Position numbers and translations under genes: made by a program
Shown here: positions 43,713 through 53,384 of the stretch, one piece after another
How the letters are laid out: each line of letters begins with the position of its first letter
Position numbering within the stretch: the first letter of the stretch is position 1
Source of the DNA: Psychrobacter cibarius
GTDB taxonomy: Bacteria; Pseudomonadota; Gammaproteobacteria; Pseudomonadales; Moraxellaceae
Reading direction: 5' to 3'
Length of the DNA stretch: 57,888 nt
Assembly (NCBI RefSeq): GCF_016107535.1
Contig: NZ_JABASQ010000020.1
Coordinates: forward strand, 1 to 57,888
Notes under the pieces: generated by a model
What the model saw: only the letters and a program-made list of their open reading frames with translations
Told to the model about the DNA's origin: nothing
Database searches by the model: none

Positions 43713-43735
43713 AGCTAAAGTCGAACAGTAGAGTG

Positions 43736-45001
43736 TTAAGGAGCAGGCTGAATGTCTATTTTAAATTCCCATGAGGTCGCAGTCGTCGCTGAGCTATCAG
43801 GGTAATTGATTTTATCCAAACGCACTCGGGCATAGCTATTGCCTTCAGCAGATCTAATGAGCGCACCTTGAGCGCTGTCAACTGCTTTGGCGTTTAGTTG
43901 ATGGGTCATGCCATTGTAGGTATACCAGCCAAAGTCTAGGTTCGGGAAATTACCCGTATAAGCAGGATTGAGATCCGAGCCTTTACTGTCAATGACCCAG
44001 CTTCTGGCATTCATCGGTTTATCGTACACAGCGGTGTTAGTAAGGTCGGTTAAAGTCGCCGCACTACCATCGGTTATAAACTTGCTGACAATGGGTTCAC
44101 CTTTGTCATCATAATACCCTATTGGTGTTTTTGATAAGAAGCCACCAACTTTGCCTTTATTAGTGCCAATCGCAGAATCACCACCATTTAAAATGACGCT
44201 ATTACGCTTAAAGCCAATCTGCCAAGTACTGTTTTTATCGGCGCTACTTTGTCCTGTGGTTAGATCAAAATAGACCCAGTTATCATTGTTTGAGGCATCG
44301 ATGGTTTGCGTCTGTACCTTGTTCGGTAGCGCCGTATCAATCCAGCGCAGAGTAGGGTAGCCCGAGGTTCCAGCATTATTATAGTAGTTGGTAATCTGCA
44401 TGGCATAAATAGGCTGCTGTACGCTGCTGTCTGTCATGGCGCTGCCATTATCTGTGGTGACAAGATAGACACGATTGTTCGGGTAGAGCTGATGGTTGTC
44501 TTTTAAATTGTATTCAAACCAAGGCTGTGCATCAAAAATACCACCACTACGGTCTTCATTGTAGTGCATGGTAATATCACGACTGGTATCAGGATCTTGA
44601 GTTGCATTACTATAACGACTCAGATCTGACCAATCGATTAAACCAAAAACGCCGCCCAAACCTGCGCCAGAATCACCACTATTTGACCAAAGCTTGACCG
44701 AACGCGCTTGGTTATCAAACTTGATATCCCATTTATCCTCAGCACACGAGCTTTCAGCTTTGTCATCAAAGTCATAACAGGTCGCAGTATTAGGCGCTAG
44801 ATTGGTGACTTGCCAAGTAGCCGTTTCGCTAAAGCTGGCACTGCTCACAGGCGGGGTAGTGCTGCCATTATCGCTATTGCCACTATTCGAGCCATCACCG
44901 CCGCCACCGCAGCCAGTCATGCTGAGTGCTAAAATACTGCCACTAAACAGTAATGCCAATTTGGTCGGCTTGGTGTGAATTGCTGGGGAAATGGGGGTCA
45001 T
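43736..45001 (-). CDS. hmuY: HmuY-family heme-binding lipoprotein
   Basis: A 421-residue predicted lipoprotein. I start at ATG 45001 because AAGGAAG lies 6 bp upstream. The signal peptide ends at Cys31 (ILALSMTGC), followed by a Gly/Ser/Asn-rich linker (GGGGDGSNSGNSDNGSTTPP) that would tether a folded domain to the membrane. The mature part holds beta-rich HmuY-like sequence, with WDIKFDNQARSVKLWSNSG and STWQIGFKRNSVILNGG. HmuY proteins take haem from host or environmental haemoproteins and pass it to a TonB-dependent partner. The gene lies 102 bp after the heme receptor gene on the same strand. Two copies of the HmuY pattern seem present, which may explain the length. Confidence 0.82.
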   Translation of the reverse strand: MTPISPAIHTKPTKLALLFSGSILALSMTGCGGGGDGSNSGNSDNGSTTPPVSSASFSETATWQVTNLAPNTATCYDFDDKAESSCAEDKWDIKFDNQARSVKLWSNSGDSGAGLGGVFGLIDWSDLSRYSNATQDPDTSRDITMHYNEDRSGGIFDAQPWFEYNLKDNHQLYPNNRVYLVTTDNGSAMTDSSVQQPIYAMQITNYYNNAGTSGYPTLRWIDTALPNKVQTQTIDASNNDNWVYFDLTTGQSSADKNSTWQIGFKRNSVILNGGDSAIGTNKGKVGGFLSKTPIGYYDDKGEPIVSKFITDGSAATLTDLTNTAVYDKPMNARSWVIDSKGSDLNPAYTGNFPNLDFGWYTYNGMTHQLNAKAVDSAQGALIRSAEGNSYARVRLDKINYPDSSATTATSWEFKIDIQPAP

Positions 45002-45103
45002 ATCAGCTTCCTTGAAGGTTGTGGTTTCAGATAGAGGGTACAAAATAAGGGTAAAAATAGCGGTACAAATACACTTGCTTTAGAATGATTGTGAATCAAA
45101 GGC

Positions 45104-47299
45104 TTACCAATGGTAGCTGGCGCCAAGTAACCACTCGCGATTATCAATGGGACGGTAGTCACTGGTATCGGTGACATCACGCTGCACATCAAAGATATTA
45201 TTAATCGCTGCATACAAGCTCAAGTTTGCAGTGGCATCATAATTGAGCTTGCTATCTAGCGTCCACCAAGACGGTGAATACGCCTGCTCGCTGGTACTAA
45301 TCAGTTGTTTGGATTCATAATTGAGGCGCGGGATTAGCTGTAATTTGTCATTGATTTGATAATCAAGCGCCAGCATCGCTTTGTGATTGGGTTTATAAGT
45401 CAGCTCGGTATCCGTCACATTGTTATGCGTCTTGAGGTAAGCGTAGCTGGCTTGTAGTTTGGCGCGCTCGTCCACTTGCCAATCAATGCCAATATCGCCG
45501 CCATAGGTTTTGGCGCTATCGACGTTCATATATTTATAAATGGCGATGTTACCGTCGAAGGTAGCGTTGTCTTCATCGGTTTGGATCAGGTCATCTATCT
45601 CGTTATAAAAACCATTAACCGTCAACTTCATGGTGTCGCTCAGTTGACCTTGATAGCCGATCTGGTAACTGGTTGAAGTTTCAGGCTGCAAGTCGGGATT
45701 GCCCATGACTTTATAACCCAAATTGCTATGGTCAAAGACGTAGTAGCGTTCTTTTAGATTGGGCACGCGATAACCACCACCAATACTGCTACGAAAGACA
45801 TGGTCACGACCGCTGGCATCCAAATGGTTGTATTTGAGTGATACTTTTGGCGCTGTATGACCACCAAAGTCCTCATCGTTTTGATAGCGAATACCGCTCA
45901 ACACTTCCCAGTTATCGCCAATCAGCCAATCATCTTGTAGATATAGCTCACCGACATCACGGCTGACGTCATCGCTGATGAGCTCGCTGACTTGGTTTTT
46001 CGTTTGGCTTAACTTGTCTTGCTGAACCTGACCGCCGACTTGGATAAGATGAAGGTGCTTATCGGATAGCAATAGCTCAGGTAGATCGAGCTGGGCTTGT
46101 GCCAACGTCGTACTAATCTCTGTATCACGGGCACTAGTGATGGCTTGCTGTGTTTTAGTATTGGATTCGCTTTGATATTCCTCATGCAGCGCTTGAGCGG
46201 ACAATCGATAAGTCTTGCTGCGATCATCGACATGCGGCGCGATATCAGCGCGTGCCCCGATACTAAAGCGCTGCTTAGTAATATGCTCATCTCTTTGCTG
46301 TGCCAAATAGCGCGGCGCGACATAATAATTAAAACGGCTAATATCGTCTTCTTTATAGTGGCTGGCTTCTAGCCAATATTGAGAATTTTTGACCAGTCGG
46401 CTATCGTTTTGGTCATTGTTATTACCTGATGTGTCGTTACCGTCAGGGCGGTAGCTGAGGCGGGCACTGACTTGTGATTGCTCGCTGGCATCTTTTAATC
46501 TGGGCCATGCTTCATGGTCTAAGCTTAAGCCATCATTGTCCAGATACGAGCCTGATAGACGCGCGTGAAAGCGCTGGTTTTTATCCAATGCCCCTTCCAC
46601 ACTGGCTTCTACATAGCGCTTATTGGCATCTAACTTTTTACCAGATGGATTCTGATGCCCATTGCTGGCAATCTCGGTGGTGATATGTCCTGTTGCCGCG
46701 CCAATAGGTTTGGTGATGATATTAATGACGCCGCCCATCGCCGCGCTACCAAACTGCGCTGACGCCGCTCCTTGCACCACTTCTATTTGCTCAATATCCA
46801 TATTCATATATTGATTCAAGTTTACTGTCGAGCCAGTGCTTGCTGTAATCGGTAAACCGTCAATCAACACCAATACTTGATCACCTGTGAAGCCTTGCAT
46901 GCTGACTTCGTAACCTGTCTTGCCGTGGACTTCACGTAAGTAGACATTGGGCAACAAGGCCAGCGCTTCTTTCAAAGTATGAGCATGGTTGTCATCGAGC
47001 TGCTGGCGACTGAGTACTTGCAGGGCAACTGGCGCATCACTTAAAGCGCGCTCAGAGCGAGTCGCCGTTACCACGATAGGGTCTAAACGCGTGCTCGGCA
47101 TGGCTGCATCGTCGGTCATATCACCATTCGTCTCTGCGAAAATTGGCGCTGCTTGGGCTGAAACTGACGTAAATGCAAACAATGCTAATGCCACACTTAT
47201 GGCTAATGGGCTACGACGCAGCAGTGAGGGATGGGTGTTTAGTCCCGTATGAGTCAACGATAAATCAAACGCTAAAATTGACATAAATAAAACAGCCAT
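45104..47299 (-). CDS. hmuR: TonB-dependent heme/hemoglobin receptor
   Basis: A 731-residue outer-membrane receptor. The signal region has AISVALALFAFTSVSAQAAP, ending near residue 51. A TonB box is seen in LDPIVVTATRSER, then the plug with VLVLIDGLPITAS and IEVVQGAASAQFGSAAMGGV. The barrel carries GGYRVPNLKERYYVFDHSN and GNPDLQPETSTSYQIG, the FRAP/NPxL-like region of haem receptors, although FRAP reads YRVP here. It ends with WLLGASYHW. An Asn/Asp-rich insertion occurs near residues 288-300. Gene order receptor-HmuY, with hmuSTUV divergent, defines the substrate as heme. Confidence 0.9.
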   Translation of the reverse strand: MAVLFMSILAFDLSLTHTGLNTHPSLLRRSPLAISVALALFAFTSVSAQAAPIFAETNGDMTDDAAMPSTRLDPIVVTATRSERALSDAPVALQVLSRQQLDDNHAHTLKEALALLPNVYLREVHGKTGYEVSMQGFTGDQVLVLIDGLPITASTGSTVNLNQYMNMDIEQIEVVQGAASAQFGSAAMGGVINIITKPIGAATGHITTEIASNGHQNPSGKKLDANKRYVEASVEGALDKNQRFHARLSGSYLDNDGLSLDHEAWPRLKDASEQSQVSARLSYRPDGNDTSGNNNDQNDSRLVKNSQYWLEASHYKEDDISRFNYYVAPRYLAQQRDEHITKQRFSIGARADIAPHVDDRSKTYRLSAQALHEEYQSESNTKTQQAITSARDTEISTTLAQAQLDLPELLLSDKHLHLIQVGGQVQQDKLSQTKNQVSELISDDVSRDVGELYLQDDWLIGDNWEVLSGIRYQNDEDFGGHTAPKVSLKYNHLDASGRDHVFRSSIGGGYRVPNLKERYYVFDHSNLGYKVMGNPDLQPETSTSYQIGYQGQLSDTMKLTVNGFYNEIDDLIQTDEDNATFDGNIAIYKYMNVDSAKTYGGDIGIDWQVDERAKLQASYAYLKTHNNVTDTELTYKPNHKAMLALDYQINDKLQLIPRLNYESKQLISTSEQAYSPSWWTLDSKLNYDATANLSLYAAINNIFDVQRDVTDTSDYRPIDNREWLLGASYHW

Positions 47300-47761
47300 C
47301 GTAAAAAGAGAAAGTAAGAAAGTCGCGTTGCTTAAAGACCTTTTGCTACAAAAAGAGCGATCTAAAGCGACCTTTTCATAGTATTAATTATTAAAGGTTT
47401 GGTTACTTGATTCACTAGATTAAGTAACAAAGCCCAGACATAGTATTTCAAACGATAATAATTATCAAGATGTAAATGATAATTATTATTATTTACAAAG
47501 TGAAAAAATGTTGCCATAATGATTTCGTCCGAAGCCTAGAGACAAAATTATAAATGATGAATTAGAAGTGATAATTGCTAAAAGTCTGTTTGATAAATAC
47601 ACCCTTGCTGCATCATTGCAAGCCCTGTAGTACAGCAGGCATTGGTTTTATCAAACATCAATCATCATCGTCGCTGCTATTTTCTGAAGATATTCATATC
47701 TCAATACTATATAGCCAAGATTGTTGGCTTTTTTACTGCTATTTATTTTATGGAGACCATC
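47300..47761. other. Divergent regulatory spacer of the heme locus
   Basis: It holds two Fur-box-like sequences (listed separately) and otherwise AT-rich sequence. In-frame extension of the hmuS frame to 47642 is not supported by a ribosome site. No small gene is called. Confidence 0.6.
47451..47492. promoter_or_regulatory. fur box: Two adjacent Fur boxes between heme receptor and hmuS
   Basis: AACGATAATAATTATCAAG (47451-47469) and AAATGATAATTATTATTAT (47474-47492) both contain GATAAT-type hexamers in inverted order. They can repress both divergent units when iron is plentiful. Confidence 0.75.
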
Positions 47762-48895
47762 ATGAGTCAACCGTTATCGTTAACCAAAAAAAATACTGAG
47801 CTGTGGCAACAGTACCAAGCATTAAAAGCAAAAACACCGATGCTATTTCCCACAGAAGGAGCAGCTGCATTAGGTGTCAGCGAATTTGAGCTGATGTTAG
47901 CCTCCCCTTATAGCCAGTATATGGGTGATCAGTGCAAAGCTGTATTAAAGCAATTTGAAAAATTTGGTGAAATGGAAAGCATTGTCAGAAACGAGCTGGC
48001 CGTGCATGAAAAAACAGCGCCGTATCATAATCTTAAGCTTGGCGAAAAGATGGGATTGGCACTCAATGTTGGTGGTCTAGATTTGCGATTCTTTATGTGG
48101 CAATGGCAGCATATGCTGGCGGTAACGGATACCAGCCGCGCCGATAAGCCCTCTTATAGTATTCAGTTTTATAACGCGCAAGGCGGTGCGATTGATAAAG
48201 TCTATCTACGAGAGTTAAGCGCTGAGACTATTGCGCGCTGGCAAGCGATGATTCAGGAGCAGCAGCAAACGGTGAATAATGAGACGCTGACGTTAGAAGC
48301 ACAAGAACCGCTAAATGACTGGCGTTACAAGGCATTAAGTGAAGATGCGCGCGCGCAGTTACAACAAGGCTGGCAAGCAATGACAGACGTGCATCAGTTT
48401 CATTCATTATTAAAAAACCTCGATATAGATCGTGCTAGTAGCTACTGTCAAGCACCAGAGCAGATGACGCAGCAGCTTGATATTAGCGCGGTCGAAGCGG
48501 TTTTCGAGCAAGCGCGTGATGCCAAATGTCCGATTATGATATTTGTCGGTAATAGTGGTCTGGTGCAGATTCAGACTGGCACCGTGCAGACACTCAAACG
48601 CATGGGCGATTGGTTCAATATTTTAGATAAAGACCATAATGACTTTACGCTGCATTTAAAAGACAAAGCATTGGCGCAAGTATGGAGCGTTAAGCGTCCA
48701 ACCAAAGACGGTATCGTGACTTGTATCGAAGGTTTTGATGATCACGGCGTCAGTATCTTTAGTGTGTTCGGTCAGCGTATTGAAGGCACGCCTGAGCTTG
48801 AAGCATGGCAGCAAATTGTCTCGACGGTCATCGAAGCGCATCCATATGCAGAAGCCTTAGCAGTAGTTGCAATGGCTGAAGAAGAGAGCGTGTAA
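47762..48895 (+). CDS. hmuS: Hemin-degrading / heme-trafficking factor HmuS
   Basis: A 377-residue cytosolic heme protein of the HemS/ChuS/HmuS family, made of two similar halves (about 20-185 and 210-370). It receives heme from the HmuTUV importer and degrades or hands it on. ELALVHEK-like and HNLKLGEKMGLALNVGGLDLRFF sequences in the first half are repeated as NSGLVQIQTG, WFNILDKDHNDFTLHLKDK in the second. I start at ATG 47762, with GGAG 6 bp upstream. It leads the operon hmuSTUV, with hmuT 150 bp downstream. Confidence 0.9.
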   Translation: MSQPLSLTKKNTELWQQYQALKAKTPMLFPTEGAAALGVSEFELMLASPYSQYMGDQCKAVLKQFEKFGEMESIVRNELAVHEKTAPYHNLKLGEKMGLALNVGGLDLRFFMWQWQHMLAVTDTSRADKPSYSIQFYNAQGGAIDKVYLRELSAETIARWQAMIQEQQQTVNNETLTLEAQEPLNDWRYKALSEDARAQLQQGWQAMTDVHQFHSLLKNLDIDRASSYCQAPEQMTQQLDISAVEAVFEQARDAKCPIMIFVGNSGLVQIQTGTVQTLKRMGDWFNILDKDHNDFTLHLKDKALAQVWSVKRPTKDGIVTCIEGFDDHGVSIFSVFGQRIEGTPELEAWQQIVSTVIEAHPYAEALAVVAMAEEESV

Positions 48896-49045
48896 ACCCG
48901 TCATAAAAAATCAGCAAATTTTGCGATATTGACACTCACATAACGGATAAGTCATAGCTGTTGTGTGAGTTATTTGGGATGCTTAATACACGTTAATGGT
49001 TCTGTTAATAGTGTCATTTTTTACGTTAGCAAATTAGGAATGCTT

Positions 49046-49903
49046 ATGTCTTCTGCATTATCAAAAACAGTAATCACTCACGCAGTGATAAATAAAAAAT
49101 TGACCAGTCGGGCTATCAGTACTGCTGCCATTATTGGCGCATTTGCCGTGCCCTCACTTTCTGCCCAAGCTTATGAGCGTATTGTCGCGATGAGCCCCGA
49201 TGTTGCAGACGTCGTGGTGGCACTAGGAGCGACCAATAAGTTGGTTGGTAAAGATGCAACCAATCATAATCCAGCGTTAAAGAGCGTGCCAGCCGTGGGT
49301 ATGCACCGTAATATCACCGCCGAGTCAGTGTTGGCGGTCAAGCCAGACTTGGTGCTTGGTAGTTATATGGTGCAGCCTGCGAGTATTTATCAGCGCTTAA
49401 ACGGCTTAAAAGTTAAAGCCGTTAATGTCGCGCCCAAAGAAGAGGTAAGCACCTTTGCCAATAGTATTAAATCTATCGGCAGTTATGTTGATAAAAAATC
49501 CGAAGGGTCGCAGCTTGCAAAGCGTTGGAATACAGGGATGAGTCCAATGGCAAAGACGGGTAAGCGTTATTTATTAAGTTACGATGGTCGTATCGTTGCA
49601 GGTAAAGGCACGGTAGGGGATGAGTTGATTCGCCGAGCTGGTGGGATTAACGCTGCAAACGTATCAGGGCTAAAACCTATGTCCCGTGAAGGCTGGCTGG
49701 CCGCCAAGCCCGATGTGATTATTATTGCCGATCATAATCAGGCAGTGGTTGGCGGGGTCAGTAAATTTAGTAAACGTCCTGAGGTTGCAGCAAGTGCCGC
49801 AGGCAAGAAGGGCGGCGTACATTTTTGGCCAGCAGATGACTTTCTGCGTTATGGCTTGCATTCGCCTGACGTCTTAAAAAAGCTGAACGCTGTAGCAAAA
49901 TAG
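49046..49903 (+). CDS. hmuT: Periplasmic heme-binding protein HmuT
   Basis: A 285-residue class-III periplasmic binding protein. A signal peptide spans about residues 1-42 (ISTAAIIGAFAVPSLSAQAY). The mature protein begins ERIVAMSPDVADVVVALG and has PAVGMHRNITAESVLAVKPDLVLG, the typical HmuT core, in which a tyrosine or histidine binds heme. ATG 49046 is chosen, with AGGA six bases upstream; an ATG at 49040 overlaps the ribosome site. It delivers heme to HmuUV encoded just downstream (35 bp). Confidence 0.92.
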   Translation: MSSALSKTVITHAVINKKLTSRAISTAAIIGAFAVPSLSAQAYERIVAMSPDVADVVVALGATNKLVGKDATNHNPALKSVPAVGMHRNITAESVLAVKPDLVLGSYMVQPASIYQRLNGLKVKAVNVAPKEEVSTFANSIKSIGSYVDKKSEGSQLAKRWNTGMSPMAKTGKRYLLSYDGRIVAGKGTVGDELIRRAGGINAANVSGLKPMSREGWLAAKPDVIIIADHNQAVVGGVSKFSKRPEVAASAAGKKGGVHFWPADDFLRYGLHSPDVLKKLNAVAK

Positions 49904-49938
49904 CCTAAGCAAAAATCCTTTATCTCATATTCAACAAA

Positions 49939-50937
49939 ATGACATCTCACATGGCAAATACGATTTCTGCTTCTATCTCTACACAAACTGGAAAACATAA
50001 ACCTAGCCTCTACTATATTACTGCCGCTGTCATATCTGTGCTACTAATTTGGTTGGCGCTTGGTATTGGCTTTGGCGAATGGTCAAGCCCTAGCCATCTT
50101 GACGATACTATTTGGCAGCTGCGTTATCCGCGTGTGGTGACGGTATTACTGGTTGGTATGGCGTTGTCAGTTAGTGGTGCAGCATTACAGGCTTTATTTG
50201 AAAATCCTTTAGCGGACCCTAGCTTAATCGGTACATCAGGTGGCGCAGCGCTTGGTGTTGTTTTGGTTCTGGCATTGGGGTTTGGCGGCATTGGGATACC
50301 GCTTGCGGCGTTTACTGGAAGCGTATTGGTGTGCTTGTTTATTCTCGCTTGTCATCGGTTTTTGGGTGGTGGGCAGATGGGCTTGCTGATATTGGGATTT
50401 GTCATCAGTGCTTTTTGTGCTGCGGTGGTCAGCCTGATTTTATTCATGTCTGATGATATGGTGCTGCGCTCCGCGACCAATTGGCTGTCAGGCAGTATGG
50501 CGGAAGCGGGTTTTGTGCCGCTGCGATATTCAATTATTTCTATGGTTTTAGGCTTAGCGATTTTATTACCGTTAGGTCGTCAGTTGGATGGACTGATGCT
50601 TGGTGAGGCAGCCGCTAAGTCCTTGGGCATCAAAGTGGGTGTGGTTCGTTGTTTGGTCGTGATTGCCTCGGCATTACTGACAGGGGCAGCGGTGTCTTTA
50701 GCAGGCGTCATTGGTTTTATTGGCATGATGGTGCCCAACCTATTAGCTATTCTGTTTGGTGGCAGACGTATGCGTCTCATGATTTGGTCTGGTTGGCTTG
50801 GGGCGATATTATTACTCGTCATTGATGGCGCGGCGCGGCATGTTGCTTATCCAGTGGATGTGCCCGTTGGCATCGTTTTAGCGTTGCTTGGCGGTCCATT
50901 CTTTATTTGGCTGTTTGTGCGTAGTAGCCGCCGTTAA
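49939..50937 (+). CDS. hmuU: Heme ABC transporter permease HmuU
   Basis: A 332-residue inner-membrane permease of the FecCD/BtuC family with about ten membrane helices. The hallmarks RYPRVVTVLLVGMALSVSGA, NPLADPSLIGTSGGAALG and the coupling loop with GVIGFIGMMVPNL are all visible. It is the translocation channel for heme with HmuT and HmuV. Only 15 bp separate its stop from the start of hmuV. Confidence 0.95.
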   Translation: MTSHMANTISASISTQTGKHKPSLYYITAAVISVLLIWLALGIGFGEWSSPSHLDDTIWQLRYPRVVTVLLVGMALSVSGAALQALFENPLADPSLIGTSGGAALGVVLVLALGFGGIGIPLAAFTGSVLVCLFILACHRFLGGGQMGLLILGFVISAFCAAVVSLILFMSDDMVLRSATNWLSGSMAEAGFVPLRYSIISMVLGLAILLPLGRQLDGLMLGEAAAKSLGIKVGVVRCLVVIASALLTGAAVSLAGVIGFIGMMVPNLLAILFGGRRMRLMIWSGWLGAILLLVIDGAARHVAYPVDVPVGIVLALLGGPFFIWLFVRSSRR

Positions 50938-50952
50938 TTGGAGAGAGTATTT

Positions 50953-51810
50953 ATGTTTCATTCGTATTTTACGGCTACATCAAAGACATCGCTAGCAAAT
51001 CGAGAAAGCAATATAGATAGTAGTAATATCAAGAGTAGTGATGCAGGCGAGTTGTTGTCGATGCAAGATATTCATATCTCGCATGGCCATAAAACATTGT
51101 TAAAGATAGATAAACTAACCGTGCCAAGCCAAAAGCTGGTCGCCTTTATCGGACCAAATGGCGCGGGTAAAAGTACGTTGCTGCACACGGTTTTAGGTCA
51201 ACACACAGGAACCGCGCTTAAAACGGATGGTCACATTACGATTTACGGTCAGCCGATCAACGAGGTCATGAATGATGGTCATATCGCTTGGGTTGGACAA
51301 CATGAGCGTTTTGAGCTGCCGTTAACGGTATTGGATTATGCGCTGTTAGGAGTCTCGCCAAATCTTGCATGGTATCAGCGCCCAAATAGCCATCATGTTG
51401 AGCGCGCGCAACGTTTACTACAAGACTTTGAGTTATCAAGTTTGGTCAGTGCCCGCGTGCAAACCTTATCAGGCGGTGAAAAGCAGCGCTTGGCTATCGT
51501 AAGGGCGCTAATGCAAGACACTAAAATCATGATGTTTGATGAGCCGACCAATCATCTCGATATTCGCCATCAGCGTTTTTTACTTCATTATTTACATAAT
51601 TTGGTGCGACAGCAACGCAAAAGTATCTTGGTTGTGTTGCATGATTTGACCCATGCGCATCGCTATACTGATGAAGTGGTGCTATTAAGCGGTGGACAAG
51701 TTGTTGCACAAGGAACGCCTAGTGAAGTGATGACACGCTCGCAATTAAGCGATGTTTATGATGTTGATATTAAGGTGCATCAAACTGAAGATGGTTTGGT
51801 GTTTATATGA
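50953..51810 (+). CDS. hmuV: Heme ABC transporter ATP-binding protein HmuV
   Basis: A 285-residue ATPase. Walker A is GPNGAGKSTLL, the signature is LSGGEKQRLA, Walker B is IMMFDEPTNHLD and the switch histidine is in VVLHDLTHAH. The heme-importer style D-loop sequence NHLDIRHQ matches HmuV/BtuD proteins. I chose ATG 50953 with GGAGAG upstream rather than TTG 50938; about 35 polar residues precede the ABC core, longer than usual. It ends the hmu operon, followed by a strong terminator. Confidence 0.94.
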   Translation: MFHSYFTATSKTSLANRESNIDSSNIKSSDAGELLSMQDIHISHGHKTLLKIDKLTVPSQKLVAFIGPNGAGKSTLLHTVLGQHTGTALKTDGHITIYGQPINEVMNDGHIAWVGQHERFELPLTVLDYALLGVSPNLAWYQRPNSHHVERAQRLLQDFELSSLVSARVQTLSGGEKQRLAIVRALMQDTKIMMFDEPTNHLDIRHQRFLLHYLHNLVRQQRKSILVVLHDLTHAHRYTDEVVLLSGGQVVAQGTPSEVMTRSQLSDVYDVDIKVHQTEDGLVFI

Positions 51811-51907
51811 TTCTGAGCACTTGAGCCATTATTCTGACTTTACGATAGGCATTTGATGATCAACTTGGCTTTTTAATCTGTATATATCGCACTGATTTAT
51901 TCGGCAG

Positions 51908-51954
51908 TAAAAACCCCTTCATGCTATATAAATAATAGCCTGAAGGGGTTTTTT
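51908..51954 (+). terminator. Terminator of the hmuSTUV operon
   Basis: AAAACCCCTTCA pairs with TGAAGGGGTTTTTT, with GCTAT/ATAGC extending the stem and a T-run after it. Confidence 0.9.
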
Positions 51955-52092
51955 ACATCTTAACTATTGTAGTGAATCAAATACTCTTAATATAACCATG
52001 CAAAATATAACCATACCAACAGGATGATTTTCAGTTAATAAATGATTTTAAACCTAAAAAATTTTGCAGTAAACTCGCATAACGATCGGATT

Positions 52093-52114
52093 TAGTAGAA
52101 ACTGTAAACTACTA
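52093..52114. promoter_or_regulatory. Inverted repeat before the ABC export operon
   Basis: TAGTAG and CTACTA are separated by 10 bp, 29 bp before the start of the adaptor gene. Possible operator; the protein is unknown. Confidence 0.35.
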
Positions 52115-52142
52115 GGTACTTGTTCTGAACGGGAGAAACTCA

Positions 52143-53384
52143 TTGCGCGCTATTCCTTATAAACTGATCGTTAGCGCACTACTGCTCATCATTATTGCGG
52201 GATTTTTTGCCTTTCGCTGGTGGCAAGGACCACTATTACCAAGCTATAGAATATCTTCGATGCCTTTGGTGCAGACGGTCATAGCGACTGGACGGGTCGT
52301 TGCCGTATCGAATACTGACATTGGTAGCGAGATATCAGGTGTCGTATTAGAGCGACGGGTAGCAGAAGGCGAACAAGTCGCTGCAGGAGATTTATTATTG
52401 GTACTAAGCTCCGATGACGTTGCAGCCCAAGTGCGGCAAGCAGAAGCCGAGTTGGCGGAGTTGATTAGTAGCACTCGTCCACAGGCAGCAGTAGATTTGG
52501 CAAATGCCGAAGTAGCGTTGGCGCAAGCTGATCGTAATGTCGAGCGTAGGCGCGAATTGGCTGCTATCTCGGCCATCTCTGATGAGGAAATGGAGCAGGC
52601 GATTCAATCCCAAGCTCAAGCACGCAATAACCTTGAAAATGCACGACTGAGAGCGAATGCACTCTCCTCTGGTGGTGTTGAAGAAGATTTATTACGTGCT
52701 CGTATTGCCGCATTGCAGGCTCAGCTCAATAAAGCGCAAGTACGTAGCAAAGTATCAGGTACTATTCTGACCCGTAATGTAGAAATAGGCGATTTGGTGC
52801 AACCAGGTCAGAGCTTGTTTACTATTGCCCTCGATGGTAAGACTGAAATAAGAGTACCGCTTGATGAACGTAATTTATCTCGGTTGGCTTTGCAGCAACC
52901 AGCTGTCGCTATTGCCGATGCCTATCCGGATAAACCGTTCCCCGTACGTATTAGTTTCATTGCACCAAGTATAGATCCGCAACGCGGTACGGTAGAAGTG
53001 CGATTGGCCATTGATCCTGTACCTGAGTTCTTGCGCCAAGACATGACAGTATCTGTAAATATCGAAACGGATCGACGCGCAAAAGCCTTAGTCATTCCGA
53101 ATGATGCACTAGCCAATGTTAAAGAAGACAGCGCCGAAGTATTATTATTGCGGGATGGTCAAGTACAGCGCCAGCGAGTAAGATTGGGATTGCGCGGGCT
53201 ATCAGCTTCAGAGGTGCTCTCAGGACTGAGCGCAGGTGATGAGATATTGGTTGATGCGACAGTCTCACTGGCTGATGGAAAAAGAGTGAGAACCGCGCTT
53301 CAAGCAGCACCTTTTGCCGCTCCTGATGCTGACAAGATAACGACGGTAAGTGATAAGAGCCAAGCAGCGGAGACAGTCAATTGA
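52143..53384 (+). CDS. Periplasmic adaptor (HlyD/DevB-like) of an ABC export system
   Basis: A 413-residue membrane-fusion protein. One N-terminal helix (LIVSALLLIIIAGFFAFRWW) anchors it in the inner membrane. A lipoyl-like half (GSEISGVVLERRVAEGEQV) is followed by a long alpha-hairpin with Ala/Gln/Glu heptads (about 90-185), the second lipoyl half (VRSKVSGTILTRNVEIGDLV) and beta-barrel parts. The start codon is TTG, with GGGAG seven bases upstream and no in-frame ATG nearby. It overlaps the permease start by 4 bp. It would bridge the ABC permease to an outer-membrane channel, which is not encoded here. Confidence 0.9.
   Translation: MRAIPYKLIVSALLLIIIAGFFAFRWWQGPLLPSYRISSMPLVQTVIATGRVVAVSNTDIGSEISGVVLERRVAEGEQVAAGDLLLVLSSDDVAAQVRQAEAELAELISSTRPQAAVDLANAEVALAQADRNVERRRELAAISAISDEEMEQAIQSQAQARNNLENARLRANALSSGGVEEDLLRARIAALQAQLNKAQVRSKVSGTILTRNVEIGDLVQPGQSLFTIALDGKTEIRVPLDERNLSRLALQQPAVAIADAYPDKPFPVRISFIAPSIDPQRGTVEVRLAIDPVPEFLRQDMTVSVNIETDRRAKALVIPNDALANVKEDSAEVLLLRDGQVQRQRVRLGLRGLSASEVLSGLSAGDEILVDATVSLADGKRVRTALQAAPFAAPDADKITTVSDKSQAAETVN

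Larger units (their letters stand above)
43386..43735. other. Spacer with Fur-like site and terminator
   Basis: A promoter region for the DUF2470-SIP gene with one Fur-like sequence, followed by a terminator hairpin of the HmuY-like gene. No coding sequence is seen. Confidence 0.6.
51811..52142. other. Spacer between hmuV and the ABC export genes
   Basis: It holds the hmu terminator and an inverted repeat before the export operon, both listed. No gene is seen. Confidence 0.65.
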
